Shown here: piece after piece, positions 6,890 through 8,452 of the stretch
Position numbering within the stretch: position 1 is the first letter of the stretch
Layout: each line of letters opens with the position of its first letter
Program-made: the position numbers and the translations under genes
From: Anaerolineae bacterium
Lineage (GTDB): Bacteria > Chloroflexota > Anaerolineae > B4-G1 > SLSP01
Assembly: GCA_016927095.1 (NCBI GenBank)
Contig: JAFGNI010000073.1
Span: forward strand, 1-8,452
Direction of reading: 5' to 3'
DNA: 8,452 bases
The notes under the pieces: generated by a model
What the model saw: the letters and a program-made list of their open reading frames with translations, nothing else
Database searches by the model: none
Told to the model about the DNA's origin: nothing

Positions 6890-6909
6890 CGCCAGGTGAT
6901 GCTGTGCTG

Positions 6910-8376
6910 TTACCAACCGGTCACGACCAGCCATGCGACCACCAATGCTAAGGCCGCCACTGTCCACTGAAGGTTGACACGCAGCTTGCCTGTGTGTAGC
7001 TTCTGTAGCCAGTGGCTTACTGACATAGCTCCCTGTGCCGTGCCGTGGACGATGCCCGTCACAGCTCTCTGCTCACTTGTCCTGTGCCAGGCTAGCGCCG
7101 TTCCCACGAAGAAGTGCCATAGACGGATGATGCCTTCTTGCGCGATACGTGTCTCTACCCAGAGATTGAGCCATCTCGCAGAGGCGAACAGCAGCTCCCA
7201 GAGGCGGGTGATGCCCTTTTGGGCGATCGGTTTCTCCACACGCCGGCTGAACCAATCGGCGATCGCGATGATGGTGCCTTCGCTGCCCCGTGCCAGGCGC
7301 CCGTCCCGGCCCGCAATTTGGCACTCGGGTCGACCGAACACACCTGATCTGTCATCACGTGCCACTTGCGCCAACCACACGATGGTCCGCAATGGTGTTG
7401 TGATCAGGACCATTGCGGCTAGATGGAGAGGCTTTCCATAGACCGCGATCAGCAGCGCGACGGCGCTCAGGATGGTGCCTACGGATGCCGAATCCACTCG
7501 CCCACGCTGTTGCAGCAACGATCGTATCAAGATGGTTGCCACACCCAATATCGCGAGAAAAATGCCAATCCCCACAAGCCAGGGGGCGGTGGTAAGGAGG
7601 GGTATCGTGCGATAAAGGAGATAGAGACCCAAGTTGGGCATCACCAAACCATAGAGCCAGGCGCCGGTGGTCGGCGGCAAGTCGCTCGCCGTGCTCTGCC
7701 AGCGGTGAAAGGGCCACAACCCGGTCTTGACCCAGATGGCAAGCAACAATCCTCCGACGATCCACGTCGCTGCGGGATGCGATAGCCGGGCTCCTACCTG
7801 GAGAGCTGGACCAACGGTCAGGGTGCCACTAGCGTGCCCTAGAATCAAGATTGCTCCCAGCAGCCCTACGTCGCCCAAGCGGAGCAGGAGATAGGTACCC
7901 TTCGCTTGTTCTAATCCGTCTCCCTTGCTCGCCAGGAGGGGCGCTAGCCCAATGCAGAGCCCCACTATCTCCAGCGCTAGATACCGAAAGAGAAAGTGAC
8001 CGGCTAGGAACGATGCGTTGGCTGCCGATAGAGCAGCCAGCAGCAGCGTTGATGTCATCTCGTCGTCTCTGTCGCCCATCAGGAGCAAGCTGACAAAGAG
8101 CATCACTGTTGTCAACGCCGCGATCTGACCTCCCAGCCCACCCAAGTGAAGGCTCATCGGACCCGCTCCCGGGATCCAAGTCGGCAACGGCACGTCCTGT
8201 TCGCCAACCCAGAGGAGGCCGACTGTGCACAACGCAGCGACACCGCCGATGATGGGACCTGTGATCATCGCGTGGCGACCTTCTGGGAGAATGCACTTTG
8301 CCACCATCAACCAGAGACTGCCCACCAGAGGCAGGATCAGCGTGCCGGCTATGAGAGCTATGGATAGAGGGGGCAT
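6910..8376 (-). CDS. nuoL-like: Short, divergent NuoL-like membrane subunit with lateral-helix region
   Basis: This 488-residue membrane protein is related to NuoL, which is about 610 residues in E. coli. Matching landmarks are RYLALEIVGLCIGL with Glu136 (NuoL FVFWELVGLCSY, helix 5), KGTYLLLRLGDVGLLGAILI (159-178; NuoL NRVGDFGFL), and WVKTGLWPFHRWQ with Lys217 and His224 (helix 7). In helix 8 the NuoL LIHAATM becomes WLYGLVM, with Tyr242 in place of His. The usual DIKRVLAYSTISQLG block is replaced by a degenerate stretch near 289-303. From about residue 340 the sequence passes straight to a hydrophilic, amphipathic region (about 365-462) and one final helix (469-486) preceded by LQKLHTGK, like NuoL's lateral helix and last membrane helix. 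Helices 12-14 with the pump lysine thus seem absent. The frame is intact. ATG 8376 has AGAGGA upstream and lies 1 nt after the nuoK-like stop. It may be a structural strap more than a pump. Confidence 0.87.
   Translation of the reverse strand: MPPLSIALIAGTLILPLVGSLWLMVAKCILPEGRHAMITGPIIGGVAALCTVGLLWVGEQDVPLPTWIPGAGPMSLHLGGLGGQIAALTTVMLFVSLLLMGDRDDEMTSTLLLAALSAANASFLAGHFLFRYLALEIVGLCIGLAPLLASKGDGLEQAKGTYLLLRLGDVGLLGAILILGHASGTLTVGPALQVGARLSHPAATWIVGGLLLAIWVKTGLWPFHRWQSTASDLPPTTGAWLYGLVMPNLGLYLLYRTIPLLTTAPWLVGIGIFLAILGVATILIRSLLQQRGRVDSASVGTILSAVALLIAVYGKPLHLAAMVLITTPLRTIVWLAQVARDDRSGVFGRPECQIAGRDGRLARGSEGTIIAIADWFSRRVEKPIAQKGITRLWELLFASARWLNLWVETRIAQEGIIRLWHFFVGTALAWHRTSEQRAVTGIVHGTAQGAMSVSHWLQKLHTGKLRVNLQWTVAALALVVAWLVVTGW
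7099..7260 (-). repeat. 81-bp imperfect tandem duplication inside the nuoL-like gene
   Basis: Two adjacent 81-bp units (7180-7260, then 7099-7179 in coding order) encode residues 373-399 and 400-426 of the NuoL-like protein. Aligned at a 27-residue offset, both contain A-x-W-x4-V-E-x2-I-A-Q-x-G-I-x-R-L-W. At the DNA level the best 40 bp (7119-7158 against 7200-7239) match at 30 positions by hand count. The period is a whole number of codons, so the reading frame is kept. The repeat lies in the amphipathic region expected to form the lateral helix. Confidence 0.8.
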
Positions 8377-8377
8377 A

Positions 8378-8452
8378 TCATCCTCTGAGGCGGTTCATAT
8401 CATCTACGTCGCCGGTTGGGTAGTGGCGGTAGACGTTCACGATCAACGCCAG
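8378..8452 (-). CDS. nuoK-like: NuoK-like membrane subunit, C-terminal 24 codons only
   Basis: Only the 3' end of this gene is inside the window: 24 sense codons and a TGA. The fragment reads LALIVNVYRHYP, then GDVDDMNRLRG. A hydrophobic helix end, a basic YR turn, an acidic D-x-D stretch and a terminal R-G are the usual close of NuoK, a three-helix subunit of the membrane arm; E. coli NuoK also ends in MRG. Position directly before the nuoL-like gene, 1 nt from its ATG, is the standard nuoK-nuoL arrangement. MrpC/MnhC is the related alternative, but the terminal RG favours NuoK. The evidence is limited to this short tail plus gene order. Confidence 0.72.
   Translation of the reverse strand: MALIVNVYRHYPTGDVDDMNRLRG

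Noticed and set aside
6825..6909. Terminator or internal promoter in the nuoL-nuoM spacer
   Set aside because: No stable stem followed by a U-run and no convincing -35/-10 pair was seen; the direct repeat is not an inverted repeat.
6910..8376. Frameshifted pseudogene explanation for the short nuoL-like gene
   Set aside because: The frame is intact from start to stop, and N-terminal and C-terminal NuoL features lie in the same frame. The alternative frames show no missing helix 12-14 sequence.
1..8452. Ordinary respiratory complex I (nuo) operon
   Set aside because: The NuoD-like protein has both Ni-Fe CxxC pairs, and the NuoB-like protein has the hydrogenase-type CNGCDIE motif. No E-F-G genes lie between D and H.

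Overview
The window is one densely packed minus-strand operon. It encodes the connector and membrane arm of a complex I-related, energy-converting enzyme. In transcription order (right to left) the genes are nuoK-like (only the last 24 codons are present), nuoL-like, nuoM-like, nuoN-like, nuoA-like, nuoB-like, nuoC-like, nuoD-like, nuoH-like and nuoI-like (cut by the left edge). Junctions are mostly 4-8 bp overlaps or gaps under 15 bp, nearly all with purine-rich Shine-Dalgarno sequences. The two longer gaps are 112 bp (nuoD-nuoH) and 85 bp (nuoL-nuoM). All long plus-strand frames are shadows of these genes.

The main conclusion is that this is a group 4 (membrane-bound, energy-converting) [NiFe]-hydrogenase-type complex rather than a respiratory complex I. 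The large subunit keeps both Cys pairs that hold the Ni-Fe site (C64/C67 and C354/C357), which NuoD of complex I has lost. The small subunit has the hydrogenase-type CNGCDIE motif. No nuoE, nuoF or nuoG lies between nuoD and nuoH. The nuoI-like ferredoxin with two [4Fe-4S] motifs points to a ferredoxin-type electron partner. By family knowledge such a complex would couple electron transfer between a low-potential carrier and H+/H2 to ion movement through the NuoH and antiporter-like subunits. That coupling is inferred here. The complete K-L-M-N-A-B-C-D-H-I order is more complex I-like than the simple Ech type.

Several subunits depart from the canonical pattern. The NuoL-like protein is short (488 aa), seems to lack the region holding the TM12 lysine half-channel, and carries a 27-residue tandem repeat in its C-terminal lateral-helix region. 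The NuoM-like protein has Ala in place of the TM8 lysine. The NuoA-like protein lacks the usual loop Cys and the two TM2 acids. The NuoB-like protein has two extra cysteines next to cluster ligands. Only the NuoN-like subunit keeps a full set of antiporter charges. This suggests a complex with fewer working ion channels, or different ones.

The organism is most likely a bacterium, with moderately high G+C by eye, clear Shine-Dalgarno sites and ATG/GTG starts. The phylum cannot be fixed from this window. No RNA genes, CRISPR arrays, insertion sequences, promoters or terminators were seen; the operon promoter and end both lie outside.
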